Source: Bacteroidaceae bacterium (lineage in GTDB: Bacteria > Bacteroidota > Bacteroidia > Bacteroidales > Bacteroidaceae). From it: 60,115 bases of DNA. The position numbers and the translations under genes were made by a program. Below the pieces are notes generated by a model. The model did not search any database. It was not told the DNA's origin and saw only the letters and a list, made by a program, of their open reading frames with translations. The stretch is from NCBI GenBank assembly GCA_017381475.1, contig JAFOCD010000156.1, positions 1 to 60,115 on the forward strand. Reading direction: 5' to 3'. Of this stretch, positions 1 to 8,897 are shown piece after piece (position 1 is the first letter of the stretch; each line of letters opens with the position of its first letter).

Positions 1-40
1 TGATTTGCCATCTCTTTAATAATGTTTTTAGTTTTAATTG

Positions 41-112
41 TAGCCCATAGGGGAATCGAACCCCTCTTTCAAGAATGAAAATCTTGCGTCCTAGCCGATA
101 GACGAATGGGCC
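41..112 (-). tRNA. tRNA-Glu (anticodon TTC)
   Basis: Read on the minus strand this folds as a full cloverleaf: a 7-bp acceptor stem (GGCCCAT pairing with ATGGGCT, first pair G-U), a CAAGA/TCTTG anticodon stem, the 7-nt loop TTTTCAT giving anticodon TTC, and a T arm containing GGTTCGATTCC. The discriminator base is A. The 3' CCA is not encoded, because the adjoining plus-strand bases are TTG, so it must be added after transcription. It reads GAA/GAG codons. A strong promoter-like sequence lies about 60 bp upstream. Confidence 0.95.
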
Positions 113-173
113 ATCCTTTGATGAAATCCCTTTTGAGGATGACTTCTGACTCTTTAATGGTCAAAAGCGAGTG

Positions 174-204
174 CAAAGGTAAAACCTTTTTTTGAATTGA
201 CAAA
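174..204 (-). promoter_or_regulatory. Promoter of tRNA-Glu
   Basis: On the minus strand TTTG (204-201) is followed, after 19 bp, by TACCTTTG (181-174). This matches the Bacteroidetes primary-sigma -33/-7 pattern TTTG-N19-TAnnTTTG exactly. Predicted transcription start is near 168, giving a leader of about 55 nt before the tRNA. Assignment is by motif and spacing only. Confidence 0.7.
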
Positions 205-223
205 GAAATTCGTATTTTTTTTA

Positions 224-231
224 TAGATTTG
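224..231 (+). promoter_or_regulatory. Candidate -7 box for recO
   Basis: TAGATTTG fits the TAnnTTTG -7 consensus and lies 25 bp before the recO ATG. The nearest upstream TTG (197-199) is 24 bp away, longer than the usual 19-21 bp, so the -33 part is unconvincing. It would make the recO and tRNA-Glu promoters divergent. Confidence 0.35.
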
Positions 232-256
232 CTTCGTTTTTTATTGTTTTTCAATT

Positions 257-982
257 ATGATAGAGAAATTGGATGGTATAGTTCTGCGCACCCGCAAGTA
301 CAGCGACGGTCTCATGATTGCCGATATATACACGGCACAGCATGGACGCATGGCGTTCCTGTTGCCGGTCTCGCATAGTAAGCGAAGCAGGGTGCGAAGT
401 GTTCTGTTCCAGCCACTGTCAATGCTCTCGTTTACAGCATCGGTAAAGGCTGGCGGCTCATTGTCGCGCATCAGCGAGGTTTCTCCCTATTCAATGTACT
501 CCTCTATCCCCAACGATGTGGTCAAGTCATCCATTGCGCTTTATCTTGCCGAACTGCTCACATATACTCTGCGTGAGAGCGACAAGGATGAGTCAATGTT
601 CACTTTCCTTGACCGTTCGTTTGCACTGTTTGATAATCTTGAGCATGGTTATGCCGATTTCCACCTTGTGTTCATGGTGCAACTACTCCGTTTCCTTGGT
701 ATATATCCCAATATTGATAATTATGCCACCGGCGATTACTTTGATTTGGCACAGGGTTGTGTGACAGGCGAGCACCCATCGCATTCCCATTTTTTGTCGC
801 CCGCCGATGCTGTGCCGTTCATTGAACTATTACGCACAGGTTACGAGTCAATGCACCTGCTATCTCTAAACAGAAAGTTGCGAGGTGAGTACCTCGCAAC
901 CATTGCTGCCTATTATCGTCTGCATATACCCGATTTTCCTGAACTGAAATCGGCCGATGTCTTGCGCGAACTATTCGACTGA
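257..982 (+). CDS. recO: DNA repair protein RecO
   Basis: This is a RecO-family recombination mediator, which works with RecR to load RecA on SSB-coated single-stranded DNA in the RecF pathway and anneals complementary strands. The product is 241 aa, close to the E. coli length of 242. The N-terminal 80 residues have the OB-fold pattern (GIVLRTRKYSDGLMIADIYT, then a strand ending in HGR), followed by a helical C-terminal half. The four-cysteine zinc site seen in some RecO proteins is absent; only one Cys is visible near residue 171. The gene stands alone on the plus strand and converges on yqeY with 11 bp between the stop codons. Family assignment is confident; regulation is not visible beyond a weak -7 box. 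Confidence 0.92.
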   Translation: MIEKLDGIVLRTRKYSDGLMIADIYTAQHGRMAFLLPVSHSKRSRVRSVLFQPLSMLSFTASVKAGGSLSRISEVSPYSMYSSIPNDVVKSSIALYLAELLTYTLRESDKDESMFTFLDRSFALFDNLEHGYADFHLVFMVQLLRFLGIYPNIDNYATGDYFDLAQGCVTGEHPSHSHFLSPADAVPFIELLRTGYESMHLLSLNRKLRGEYLATIAAYYRLHIPDFPELKSADVLRELFD

Positions 983-993
983 TATTCGTGTAA

Positions 994-1443
994 TCAGGCA
1001 AGCAACTGTTTTACAATAGCCGAAATAGTCTTGCCTTCGGCCTTGCCTGCAAGTTGCTTTGTGGCAACGCCCATGACCTTTCCCATATCCTGTGGTCCGT
1101 TGGCGCCAGTCTGTGCAATAATTTCCTTGAGTACAGCCGTTACCTCTTCCTCGTTCATCTGCTTAGGAAGGTATTTTGACATCACTTCCACCTGTGCAAG
1201 TTCTTCCTGTGCAAGTTCGGGGCGGTTCTGGCTCTGGTACAGCTCGGCCGACTCTTTACCCTGCTTCACGAGTTTCTGAATCAGTTTGATTGCAGTGTCG
1301 TCGCTTACGGTATCGCCGGCTCCTGGAGCGGTCTTTGCTTCAAGAAGCACCTTCTTTATGTTTCGGAGGGTGTCGAGTGCAACCTTGTCTTTTGCTTTCA
1401 TTGCCTCCTTGATGTCGTTGCTGATAATGTCAAACAAATCCAT
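994..1443 (-). CDS. GatB/YqeY domain protein
   Basis: The 149-aa product is a stand-alone YqeY protein, homologous to the helical tail domain of the amidotransferase subunit GatB that contacts tRNA. The start (MDLFDIISNDIKEAMKAKDK), the QKLVKQGKESAELYQ segment and the end (GKTISAIVKQLLA) are characteristic, and the length is typical. The biochemical role of free YqeY is not established; tRNA binding is inferred from the GatB tail. It is the last gene of the dcw operon, 18 bp after ftsZ, so it is probably co-transcribed with division genes. No catalytic motif is visible. Confidence 0.9.
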   Translation of the reverse strand: MDLFDIISNDIKEAMKAKDKVALDTLRNIKKVLLEAKTAPGAGDTVSDDTAIKLIQKLVKQGKESAELYQSQNRPELAQEELAQVEVMSKYLPKQMNEEEVTAVLKEIIAQTGANGPQDMGKVMGVATKQLAGKAEGKTISAIVKQLLA

Positions 1444-1461
1444 AGTCCTATTCTTTTAATT

Positions 1462-2850
1462 TTAAAATTCGGTTTCAGCCGCTTGGTTGTTATTCTCGTT
1501 GTTTATCTCATTGTAGTAGACTGGAATTCCCGGAGTGATGTCGTCGTCCTCTTTCTTGACTGTTTCACAATTATTATTTGCAGTTTCATGCTTCTGTTTT
1601 TCCTCGCCAAGCATTGCTGTCATTCTCTCCAATTCTTGAGCTGTGCGCTTGTATGTCGGTGAGTTGTCTATGGCTGCAATGAACTCTTCGTTGTACATTT
1701 CGTCACCTTTGAAGATGTATACCTTGTAGTCGGGTTTGTAAAGGTTGCCTATCATCTCCTGGAGCTTCTTTTCCTCTCTGTCTTTATTTTTCTGCTCCTG
1801 TATTGTCAACTCTTCCTGCTCCTGCTCAAGTGCAATTACCTCGGGCTCCATGTCCGGGATATTCTTCATTCCGAAACCCGAAGCAAGCACGGTTACCTTA
1901 ACCTCACCTTCATTGAGGTTCATGTCCTGGCTGTATCCCCAGATAACCTCAATATTCTCGTTCTTGAATTGTGACATGAAGGTGTTGACTTCGGCCATCT
2001 CTTCAACAAGAATTTCGGAGTTTGGGTTTTCGTAAATGTTGAAAAGAATCTTTTTGGCCTTGTGTATGTCGTTATTGTTAAGCAGTGGCGAGTGAAGAGC
2101 CTTGTAGAATGCGCGTTCAACACGCATCTCTCCGCTCTCAATACCATAGCTCATTATGGCTACGCCTCCGTTCTTGAGTATCTTCTTGACATCGCGGAAG
2201 TCCAGATTAATAATACCTCGTGCCGTGATGATTTCGGCAATACTCTTTGTGGCCGTGGTAAGTACATCGTCAACCACCTTGAATCCTTCTGTTACCTTCA
2301 TCTTGGGGAACATGTCAATAAGACGCTGGTTGTTGATAACCAACAGTGCATCAACATGCTTCGAAATCTCGATGACACCGCGTAGCGCCTGCTTGATTTT
2401 TCCGGTCATCTCGAACTCGAATGGAATGGTAACGATGCCCACGGTCAAGATGCCCATGCTACGTGCAATTTCAGCAACGACCGGTGCTGCACCGGTTCCT
2501 GTACCACCACCCATGCCGGCGGTGATGAATGCCATCTTTGTACCGTCGTTAAAGAGTTTCTCTATTTCTTCGCGGCTCTCTTCGGCAGCTCTGCGGGCAA
2601 CTGCCGGGTCGTTGCCGGCTCCAAGTCCTTCGGTAAGTTCCATTCCCAACTGCACTTTCTTTGGGATAGGTGAGTTCTGCATTGCCTGCAGATCGGTGTT
2701 ACATACCGCAAACGATACATTCTGTATGCCTTTACGGTACATGTTATGTACAGCATTGCTGCCTCCACCACCTACACCAACAACTTTTATTATGCGTGGC
2801 GCATCTGTGTTGAATCCAAATGGAAGGGTCTTTTTAATAGGTTCGTCCAT
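1462..2850 (-). CDS. ftsZ: Cell division protein FtsZ
   Basis: FtsZ is the tubulin-like GTPase that forms the cytoplasmic Z ring and recruits the divisome. The 462-aa product has GVGGGGSNAV at 25-34, the GTP-binding signature GGGTGTGAA at 114-122 and the T7-loop motif NLDFRDV at 215-221, whose aspartates complete the GTPase site of the next subunit. After the folded core (about residue 335) comes a long charged, Q/E-rich linker and then a short conserved segment TPGIPVYYNE, probably the tail that binds FtsA, followed by about 15 polar residues to the end. It is longer than E. coli FtsZ (383 aa) because of the linker, as is common in Bacteroidetes. It lies 13 bp after ftsA in the dcw operon. 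Confidence 0.98.
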   Translation of the reverse strand: MDEPIKKTLPFGFNTDAPRIIKVVGVGGGGSNAVHNMYRKGIQNVSFAVCNTDLQAMQNSPIPKKVQLGMELTEGLGAGNDPAVARRAAEESREEIEKLFNDGTKMAFITAGMGGGTGTGAAPVVAEIARSMGILTVGIVTIPFEFEMTGKIKQALRGVIEISKHVDALLVINNQRLIDMFPKMKVTEGFKVVDDVLTTATKSIAEIITARGIINLDFRDVKKILKNGGVAIMSYGIESGEMRVERAFYKALHSPLLNNNDIHKAKKILFNIYENPNSEILVEEMAEVNTFMSQFKNENIEVIWGYSQDMNLNEGEVKVTVLASGFGMKNIPDMEPEVIALEQEQEELTIQEQKNKDREEKKLQEMIGNLYKPDYKVYIFKGDEMYNEEFIAAIDNSPTYKRTAQELERMTAMLGEEKQKHETANNNCETVKKEDDDITPGIPVYYNEINNENNNQAAETEF

Positions 2851-2863
2851 ACTATTGTATCAT

Positions 2864-4315
2864 TTATTGGTTGTCATTATTCTTGTCTTGCTCTTCATTG
2901 TTCTTGTCATCTTTATCGGAATTTTCATCCTCGGGGTCACTGGTAACATTCTTTACCCAATCTGCGAATATATTACCAATTTTCCATGTCTTTTTGGGCT
3001 TATTGTTCTTCTCCTGCTGGCGTTTTATCTTTTCAGCCTCTTTTCTTTCTTTCTCTTCTTCTTTCTTTCTCTTCTCATCCTCTTTCCTTAGCCTTTCTTC
3101 TTCTTGAGCCTTTTTCCTGTCATCTTCCGGTTCATTTTGGTTTGTTACCGTTCCAGTCATCTCTTCTTGAGAGAACATATCTTTAATAGGTTGGACTGGC
3201 ATAATTTCCTCGCAGCAGTTCTCCTTGCCCTGTTTTAAAAGGCCATATAGTGATGTTGTGATAACTCCATCTACATTTACTCCGCTTTCACTTATAAGGT
3301 TGAATCGTGGTTCAGGCTTAATTTCGGTGCTGAAACCTGGAAGGAACTCCTCCAATAACATGTCCAAGTTTTTTAGTTTTGAACCGCCACCTGTGAAAAC
3401 AATGTTGTATACCTTTTCTCCCGACTCTTCCAGCTGGTATCGCACATTCTGCAAAATCTCACCCATTCTGGCATTGATGATGCCGTTGAGGGTCTTGCTG
3501 TCAATGTGATCGTTGTCATTGCCGGCAGAGTTATAACCTCGTATAACCAGCATCTCCTCGGCATTGGCAAGTGAGATGTTTTCGCTTGCAATGTCGCGGG
3601 TTATATTGTTGCTACCAAGCGGTAACACGGTAAGCATTCTTGGCTTATCATTGTTGTATATTGATATTGTTGTAGTGTCTGAACCAATATTGACAAGTGC
3701 GCAACCGTTGCGGCGCTGGTCATTTGACAACATTATGTCGGCATCAAGTCGTGCTGCGCTCAAGCTTCCAGCAATCTCAATTTTGGCTCCGGCAAAACTG
3801 TCGCATAACTGCTTGTAATACTGCTTTTTCATGATAATGTTCAAGTAGTTGCACTCAATTGTTGATGCCGGTGCACCAATTGGGTTACAATCAATATTGC
3901 CGTCCAGTTTATATTCCTGTGTGTCGACCTGAATCTTCATGTAGCCATCAGGCGCAAGGAAAGTATTCTTGTTTTCCTCCTCAAGATCATCAATTATCTC
4001 CTTTGTAATCTTTATGTATCCGCCGAAAGCTTTGCTCACTTTAGACTTGATACTGCGTACGCTAAGTCCGGCAAAAGAGATGTATGCCTTTTTTATTGAA
4101 ATTTCCTTGAGGTCATCCTCGAGTATATTGATGATTCTTGATATTGCGTCGCATGTCTTGTCAACATTGCGTACAACACCTTTGGAAATGAACCCGTCAA
4201 CGGGTGTACTTGCGGTTGCCAGAATTCTGAAACCTTCGGTCGTCTCAATTCCGACAGCTCCTGATACTTTGGATGAACTGAGCTCAATGGCTGCAATGTA
4301 ATAGTTCTTTCCCAT
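2864..4315 (-). CDS. ftsA: Cell division protein FtsA
   Basis: FtsA is the actin-like ATPase that tethers FtsZ to the membrane and activates septal synthesis. The first 390 residues show the fold: AAIELSSSKVSGAVG (first phosphate motif), an SHS2-type insert, NIGSDTTTISIY (second phosphate motif) and FTGGGSKLKNLDMLL (adenosine motif). The rest is unusual. A lysine/glutamate-rich stretch of about 50 residues is followed by GNIFADWVKNV, which resembles the membrane-binding amphipathic helix that normally ends FtsA, and then by a strongly acidic, Asn/Asp-rich tail of about 25 residues. The total of 483 aa compares with about 420 in E. coli. It sits 2 bp after ftsQ and 13 bp before ftsZ. Confidence 0.97.
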   Translation of the reverse strand: MGKNYYIAAIELSSSKVSGAVGIETTEGFRILATASTPVDGFISKGVVRNVDKTCDAISRIINILEDDLKEISIKKAYISFAGLSVRSIKSKVSKAFGGYIKITKEIIDDLEEENKNTFLAPDGYMKIQVDTQEYKLDGNIDCNPIGAPASTIECNYLNIIMKKQYYKQLCDSFAGAKIEIAGSLSAARLDADIMLSNDQRRNGCALVNIGSDTTTISIYNNDKPRMLTVLPLGSNNITRDIASENISLANAEEMLVIRGYNSAGNDNDHIDSKTLNGIINARMGEILQNVRYQLEESGEKVYNIVFTGGGSKLKNLDMLLEEFLPGFSTEIKPEPRFNLISESGVNVDGVITTSLYGLLKQGKENCCEEIMPVQPIKDMFSQEEMTGTVTNQNEPEDDRKKAQEEERLRKEDEKRKKEEEKERKEAEKIKRQQEKNNKPKKTWKIGNIFADWVKNVTSDPEDENSDKDDKNNEEQDKNNDNQ

Positions 4316-4317
4316 AT

Positions 4318-5049
4318 TTATTCATTTTTGGTGCAAATGACTTTATTGCTTATTTTAATATTCAGTTTATTATATTTATCCCATCCGACAATGCTGAGTC
4401 CATCGGTATAGAATATCTTTATGCTGCTCAATTTATCTTTGAGTTTGTCAACCGTTCCCAACTCTATAATGTGGTTTCCAATCCTTGGAACGATTACTGC
4501 TTCTTTTCCTTTATTGAAATATATTTGTTCAATCTGTGCCATCCAGAACGGATCATTCTTGATTACCGATGCAATGGCCTTCAGCTCGCGTCCAATCATT
4601 TTGTCATTGATCTCACCCGATGCAACCGGTAGTATCAGTGGCTTTTTGATGTCTGTTATTCTGCTTCCTTCGCTATCGACATAGTATGTTGCTCCGCTCT
4701 TGTCATAAACCTTCAGTACCGGCTCGCGGCAAACAAGCTTCAGTTTAACTGTATTATTATTTGTCTTGTAGGTTTGGCATTCTTTGACCATTGACATTGT
4801 CATGATGAAATCTTTAATCTCAAGACAACTGATGCTGTCCATCATTTTTCCTTTCGGGTAGAGATTATTCTCTTTCAGAGCATTGATGATTTCATCGTTG
4901 TTGATGGTGCCAAGTCTGTTGCCTGATATGTTTATGACAAGGTCCCTGCACTCATCTTTGTCTTCCAGTGATGGAGCGATGATGAACGCAAAAACCAGAT
5001 AGCACGCTATCGCAGCAATTAAAATATATTTAAAACTTTTCTTCAGCAT
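4318..5049 (-). CDS. ftsQ: Cell division protein FtsQ
   Basis: FtsQ is a bitopic inner-membrane protein that links early and late divisome parts through FtsL/FtsB. The 243-aa product has one N-terminal membrane segment (about residues 8-27, YILIAAIACYLVFAFIIAPS), then a POTRA-like domain (about 38-110, with INISGNRLGTINNDEII) and a beta-rich domain. Sequence conservation of FtsQ is low, so the call rests on topology, length and position between murC and ftsA, the standard order. The start codon overlaps the murC stop by one base (TAATG type), which suggests translational coupling. Confidence 0.9.
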   Translation of the reverse strand: MLKKSFKYILIAAIACYLVFAFIIAPSLEDKDECRDLVINISGNRLGTINNDEIINALKENNLYPKGKMMDSISCLEIKDFIMTMSMVKECQTYKTNNNTVKLKLVCREPVLKVYDKSGATYYVDSEGSRITDIKKPLILPVASGEINDKMIGRELKAIASVIKNDPFWMAQIEQIYFNKGKEAVIVPRIGNHIIELGTVDKLKDKLSSIKIFYTDGLSIVGWDKYNKLNIKISNKVICTKNE

Positions 5050-6431
5050 TATCTGTCAGTCAAAATCTGTTTCATTTGTGCTATGTCATTTTCAATGTCA
5101 CCGGCTCCAAGCGAGACAAGCACCTCAATGTCGTGCTTCTCCTTTTCTATGGTGCTGATTACATCGGCGCGGCTGCACATGCTTTTTTCAACGTTGTCGG
5201 CAAGCTGGTCAAATATAAGTTTGCTCGTTACGCCTGGGATAGGCTTCTCCCTTGCAGGGTAGATATCTACTAATATCACCTTGTCAAACAACGAAAGGCT
5301 TTCGGCGAACTCCTTGTAAAAATCGGCTGTGCGGCTGAACAAGTGTGGTTGGAACAGTGCGGTAATCTTCTTGTCACCGTACAGTTCCTTTATAGACTTG
5401 GCGCATGCGCGCACCTCGTCGGGGTGATGCGCATAGTCGCTGATGAGTACAAGGTCACTTTCCTTTATGTGGAAATCGAAACGTCTTTCGGCACCGGCGA
5501 AACTCTTCATTCCGTTTTTGATCTCCAGGGCTGTAGCACCGCAAATCTCAGCCATTGCCATTGATGCAATTCCGTTCTCAATGTTTATGCTCATTGGTAC
5601 GCCTAGCTCCACATCTTCAATCCTCTGCCATGGCGATACATAATCAAAAATGATGGTTCCACCGCCAATGCGTATGTTCTCGGCATGGAAATCTCCGCTC
5701 TCCCGATTGTATGTGTATGTCTTGACACCCGGTTTTGTGCGTGGAGTAACTTCGAGTCCCTCGTGTATGATAAGGAAACCATCTTCGCGTATTCTTTCAG
5801 TGAACTGTGCAAATGCCTCAAGGTAGTTCTCCTTGTTGCCATAGATGTCAAGATGGTCTGGGTCGGCCGATGTAATTGTAGCCACATATGGTCGCAGGTG
5901 CAGGAACGAACGGTCATACTCGTCGGCCTCTATCACTACAAGGTCGCTCTTCTCGGTTGTGATAAGGTTGCTCTTGTAGTTCTTTGATATACCGCCGAGG
6001 AACGCTGCGCAATCAACATCAGAACTATGTAGCAGGTGTGCTGTCATTGTTGACGTCGTAGTCTTGCCATGCGTTCCGGCTGCACATACGCCGCGCTTGC
6101 CCTTTGTGATTATACCAAGAACTTCGGCTCTTTTCTTTATGGTAAAGCCTCCGTCACGGAATAGGCTCCATTCCTTGTGGTCGGCAGGGATTGCCGGGGT
6201 GAACACAACAAGTGTGCTGTCCGGGTCCTTGCATTCGGCAGGAACAAGGTCGATATCCTCATCGAAATGCAACACGGCGCCCTCCTCAATGAGCTTTTTG
6301 GTCAACTCACTGGGTGTACGGTCATATCCACCAACAAATTTGCCTTCGGCCAGAAAATATCTTACGAGGGCGCTCATGCCAATACCTCCTGCGCCAAGGA
6401 AATATACTGATTTAATATCCTTTAGTTCCAT
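5049..6431 (-). CDS. murC: UDP-N-acetylmuramate--L-alanine ligase MurC
   Basis: MurC joins L-alanine to UDP-MurNAc using ATP, the first step of stem-peptide synthesis in the cytoplasm. The 460-aa protein has the N-terminal nucleotide-fold motif GAGGIGMS (13-20), the Mur-ligase P-loop GTHGKTT (119-125), the conserved EADEYDRSF segment and the C-terminal-domain motif YAHHPDEV. Length is normal. The first ATG overlaps the murG stop codon by one base, and its own stop overlaps the ftsQ start by one base, so murG, murC and ftsQ look translationally coupled. Assignment over other Mur ligases rests on the GTHGKT and HHP motifs. Confidence 0.98.
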   Translation of the reverse strand: MELKDIKSVYFLGAGGIGMSALVRYFLAEGKFVGGYDRTPSELTKKLIEEGAVLHFDEDIDLVPAECKDPDSTLVVFTPAIPADHKEWSLFRDGGFTIKKRAEVLGIITKGKRGVCAAGTHGKTTTSTMTAHLLHSSDVDCAAFLGGISKNYKSNLITTEKSDLVVIEADEYDRSFLHLRPYVATITSADPDHLDIYGNKENYLEAFAQFTERIREDGFLIIHEGLEVTPRTKPGVKTYTYNRESGDFHAENIRIGGGTIIFDYVSPWQRIEDVELGVPMSINIENGIASMAMAEICGATALEIKNGMKSFAGAERRFDFHIKESDLVLISDYAHHPDEVRACAKSIKELYGDKKITALFQPHLFSRTADFYKEFAESLSLFDKVILVDIYPAREKPIPGVTSKLIFDQLADNVEKSMCSRADVISTIEKEKHDIEVLVSLGAGDIENDIAQMKQILTDR

Positions 6432-7585
6432 TACTTCAAGTTTTCTTTTTTGCGTCGTGTCTCTTTTTCAAGATATGCGTCGGCAAGCATCAGCACTTCA
6501 TTTGCAATCTCTTCGGCTGCATTTGGCTTGCCCATCTTCTCAATATTACTTTCGAGCTGTGAAATCTTGGCATCGTCATTCACTGTCTCAATAGCCTTTT
6601 GTATAAGTTCTTCCTTCACTTTTGCATCGGCAACATATATTGCCGCATCCTTCTCCACAAGCGCCATAGCGTTCTTTGTCTGGTGGTCCTCCGACACATT
6701 TGGCGATGGAACCAGAATTACCGCTTTGCCAAGCAGGGCAAACTCCGATATTGAACCGGCTCCAGCGCGTGATACCACAAGATTTGCAGCACTGAGTGCG
6801 CTTGCCATGTTTGAAACGAAGTCAGTTATTATCAGGTTCTCGGGTTTGCCAACCTCGGCGGTTCTCTTTTTCATCTCCTCGAAGTAGAGCTTGCCTGTCT
6901 GCCAAACAAACTGTACATCCTTGTTGGCTCTGATAAGCTCGATATTTGCCAGAACTCCCTCGTTGATGCTGCGTGCGCCTAGGCTTCCACCTACAATGAG
7001 AACGCATTTCTTGTTCTCATCGAGCTGCATTGCCTTCATTGCCTCCTTGCGGTTGGCGCGCATGTCCAGCAGGTTCTTGCGCACAGGATTTCCAGTCTTC
7101 TTTATCTTTTCGTGCGGGAAGAAACGCTCCATTCCGTCATATGCAACACAAATGAGTTTTGCTCGCTTTGAAAGAATCTTGTTTGTTACTCCTGCGTATG
7201 AGTTCTGTTCCTGTATAAGTGTAGGAATGTTCATCTTTGCAGCCATCTTTAATGTAGGTCCGCTGGCATAGCCGCCCACGCCAACTGCTGCCTGTGGAGC
7301 AAAATCTTTGATGATTTTCTTTGCCATACGCTGGCTCTTGAGTATGAGCCATAATACCTTGAAGTTCTTCAGCAGGTTCTTGCGATTGAAACCGGCAATT
7401 GGCAAACCCACGATATCATATCCTGCATCGGGTACTCTTTGCATCTCCATTCTGTTGTTGGCGCCAACAAACAATATTTTTGCCTCGGGCTGTTTTGCTC
7501 TGATGGCATCGGCAATTGACAGGGCAGGGAATATGTGTCCTCCTGTACCTCCTCCGCTAATGATTATTCTGTACTCCTTCTTCAT
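6431..7585 (-). CDS. murG: UDP-GlcNAc:undecaprenyl-PP-MurNAc-pentapeptide GlcNAc transferase MurG
   Basis: MurG adds GlcNAc to lipid I to make lipid II at the inner face of the cytoplasmic membrane. With the start at 7585 the protein is 384 aa. It begins MKKEYRIIISGGGTGGH, the glycine-rich loop of the family (11-17), and contains GVGGYASGPTLKMA, the second Gly loop (VIVGGSLGARSIN) and the donor-site region RAGAGSISEFALLGK. A longer reading frame reaches 7654 but would overlap ftsW and add a basic 23-residue stretch with no family match, so the ATG 13 bp after the ftsW stop is preferred. The stop overlaps the murC start. Confidence 0.97.
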   Translation of the reverse strand: MKKEYRIIISGGGTGGHIFPALSIADAIRAKQPEAKILFVGANNRMEMQRVPDAGYDIVGLPIAGFNRKNLLKNFKVLWLILKSQRMAKKIIKDFAPQAAVGVGGYASGPTLKMAAKMNIPTLIQEQNSYAGVTNKILSKRAKLICVAYDGMERFFPHEKIKKTGNPVRKNLLDMRANRKEAMKAMQLDENKKCVLIVGGSLGARSINEGVLANIELIRANKDVQFVWQTGKLYFEEMKKRTAEVGKPENLIITDFVSNMASALSAANLVVSRAGAGSISEFALLGKAVILVPSPNVSEDHQTKNAMALVEKDAAIYVADAKVKEELIQKAIETVNDDAKISQLESNIEKMGKPNAAEEIANEVLMLADAYLEKETRRKKENLK

Positions 7586-7598
7586 AAATGTAGTGTTT

Positions 7599-8891
7599 TT
7601 ATACCGTGCTAAGTGTTTTCTTTTCCTCGTCCTTGCTGCCATCCTTGTTGACATCTTTGCTTATGCTCAGCAGAAAACCAATGTATATGCAGTTGATAAG
7701 GACCGATGTTCCTCCCTGACTCATGAGCGGCAACGGCTGTCCGGTTACAAAATCGCCCACCGAGATGTACATGTGCAGCAGTGCCTGCATCACACTAATC
7801 ATTCCAATACCCATTGACAGGAGTGCAGGGAAGGGGTCATCGCATTTTTTTGCAATCTTTCCGCACCGGAACAGTAGCGTGAGATAGAGCAACATTATAG
7901 CTATGGCACCAATAAGTCCCAGTTCCTCTATGATGACGGCAAATATGAAATCGGAGTAGGCGTGAGGAATGAAGTCACGCTGTATTGAGTTTCCGGGTCC
8001 GCATCCAAAGATGTTGCTCGAGGCAACGGCTATATGCGAGTAGTCCCTCTGTGCATTCTTGTCCTCGTCTTCAGCTTTTTCCTCATCCTCATCTTCAAAG
8101 AAATTGGCTACTCTGTTATGCCATGTCATAGCCTTGTTTTCGCCAACAAAGGGGTACAACATCTTTGGGCACTTATAAATGATGCTGCCTACAATGATTA
8201 TACCGGCAATGGCAACACCAAGAGTTATCAGCAACTGCTTTCTGGGTATTCGTCCTATGAACATCATGAAGAAGACCGTCAGCAGCAACAATCCCGCAGA
8301 AGAGAAGTTCTCCTTGAAAATTATGGCAGTTGGTAGAATTGTACATGCGAAAATCCTCCAGTATGCAGCGTTGTTGTTGTCGATGAATCCTTTCTTTGGA
8401 CTCTTCTTGAAGATACCCGCAATCTGCGTGTATACCCTATTGGCAAACTTGATTCCCTTTGTGTTTGCCAGGCCGTTGCCGTTGTGGTGTTGTGCCAGAA
8501 TGCGTGCAGTCATCATCACCACACCCATCTTGGCAAACTCCATTGGCTGGATAGTAAGGCCCATGATGCTGATCCAGCGTGCACTGTCATTGATCTTCGA
8601 ACCCTGAACCTGTGCCCAAATCAAGCCCAAAAGTCCAATCCAGTATATGAAGTTCGTATATTTGTCAATCCATTTTGCTTTCAAGGTGTGCATGAACCAG
8701 GCGATGATGATACCGCCCACAAGAAAACCTGAGTGCTTCACGATAGGCCCCCAGTAGTTGCCGCTCTCATAAGTCTGGCGGCTTGTCGCACTGAAGACCT
8801 CAATCCATGAGATAGCACAAAGTGTTATGAAGACAATCCAGATTGTCTTGTCACCTTTGAACAATATGCGTTTTAATTTTTCTCTTTTCAT
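7599..8891 (-). CDS. ftsW: Septal peptidoglycan polymerase FtsW
   Basis: FtsW is the SEDS-family glycosyltransferase that polymerises lipid II at the septum together with FtsI. The 430-aa protein has about ten hydrophobic segments. Family motifs include the segment around LTIQPMEFAKMGVVM and, near the C-terminus, GDFVTGQPLPLMSQGGTS, the SEDS signature. A cytoplasmic or periplasmic insert around residues 250-275 is very acidic (EDEDEEKAEDEDKNAQRD). FtsW rather than RodA is chosen because it lies between murD and murG in the dcw cluster, 6 bp after murD. Confidence 0.96.
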   Translation of the reverse strand: MKREKLKRILFKGDKTIWIVFITLCAISWIEVFSATSRQTYESGNYWGPIVKHSGFLVGGIIIAWFMHTLKAKWIDKYTNFIYWIGLLGLIWAQVQGSKINDSARWISIMGLTIQPMEFAKMGVVMMTARILAQHHNGNGLANTKGIKFANRVYTQIAGIFKKSPKKGFIDNNNAAYWRIFACTILPTAIIFKENFSSAGLLLLTVFFMMFIGRIPRKQLLITLGVAIAGIIIVGSIIYKCPKMLYPFVGENKAMTWHNRVANFFEDEDEEKAEDEDKNAQRDYSHIAVASSNIFGCGPGNSIQRDFIPHAYSDFIFAVIIEELGLIGAIAIMLLYLTLLFRCGKIAKKCDDPFPALLSMGIGMISVMQALLHMYISVGDFVTGQPLPLMSQGGTSVLINCIYIGFLLSISKDVNKDGSKDEEKKTLSTV

Positions 8892-8897
8892 GTCAAT

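Noticed and set aside
1..40. Possible gene or terminator downstream of tRNA-Glu
   Set aside because: Only 40 A/T-rich bases are visible, with no stem or frame that can be supported.
2156..3091. 311-residue open frame on the plus strand opposite ftsZ and ftsA
   Set aside because: It is the complement of two well-supported genes, has a hydrophobic biased composition from reverse reading, and no domain.
7586..7654. Upstream extension of murG by 23 codons
   Set aside because: It overlaps ftsW, is unlike the family N-terminus, and the ATG at 7585 gives the expected start.
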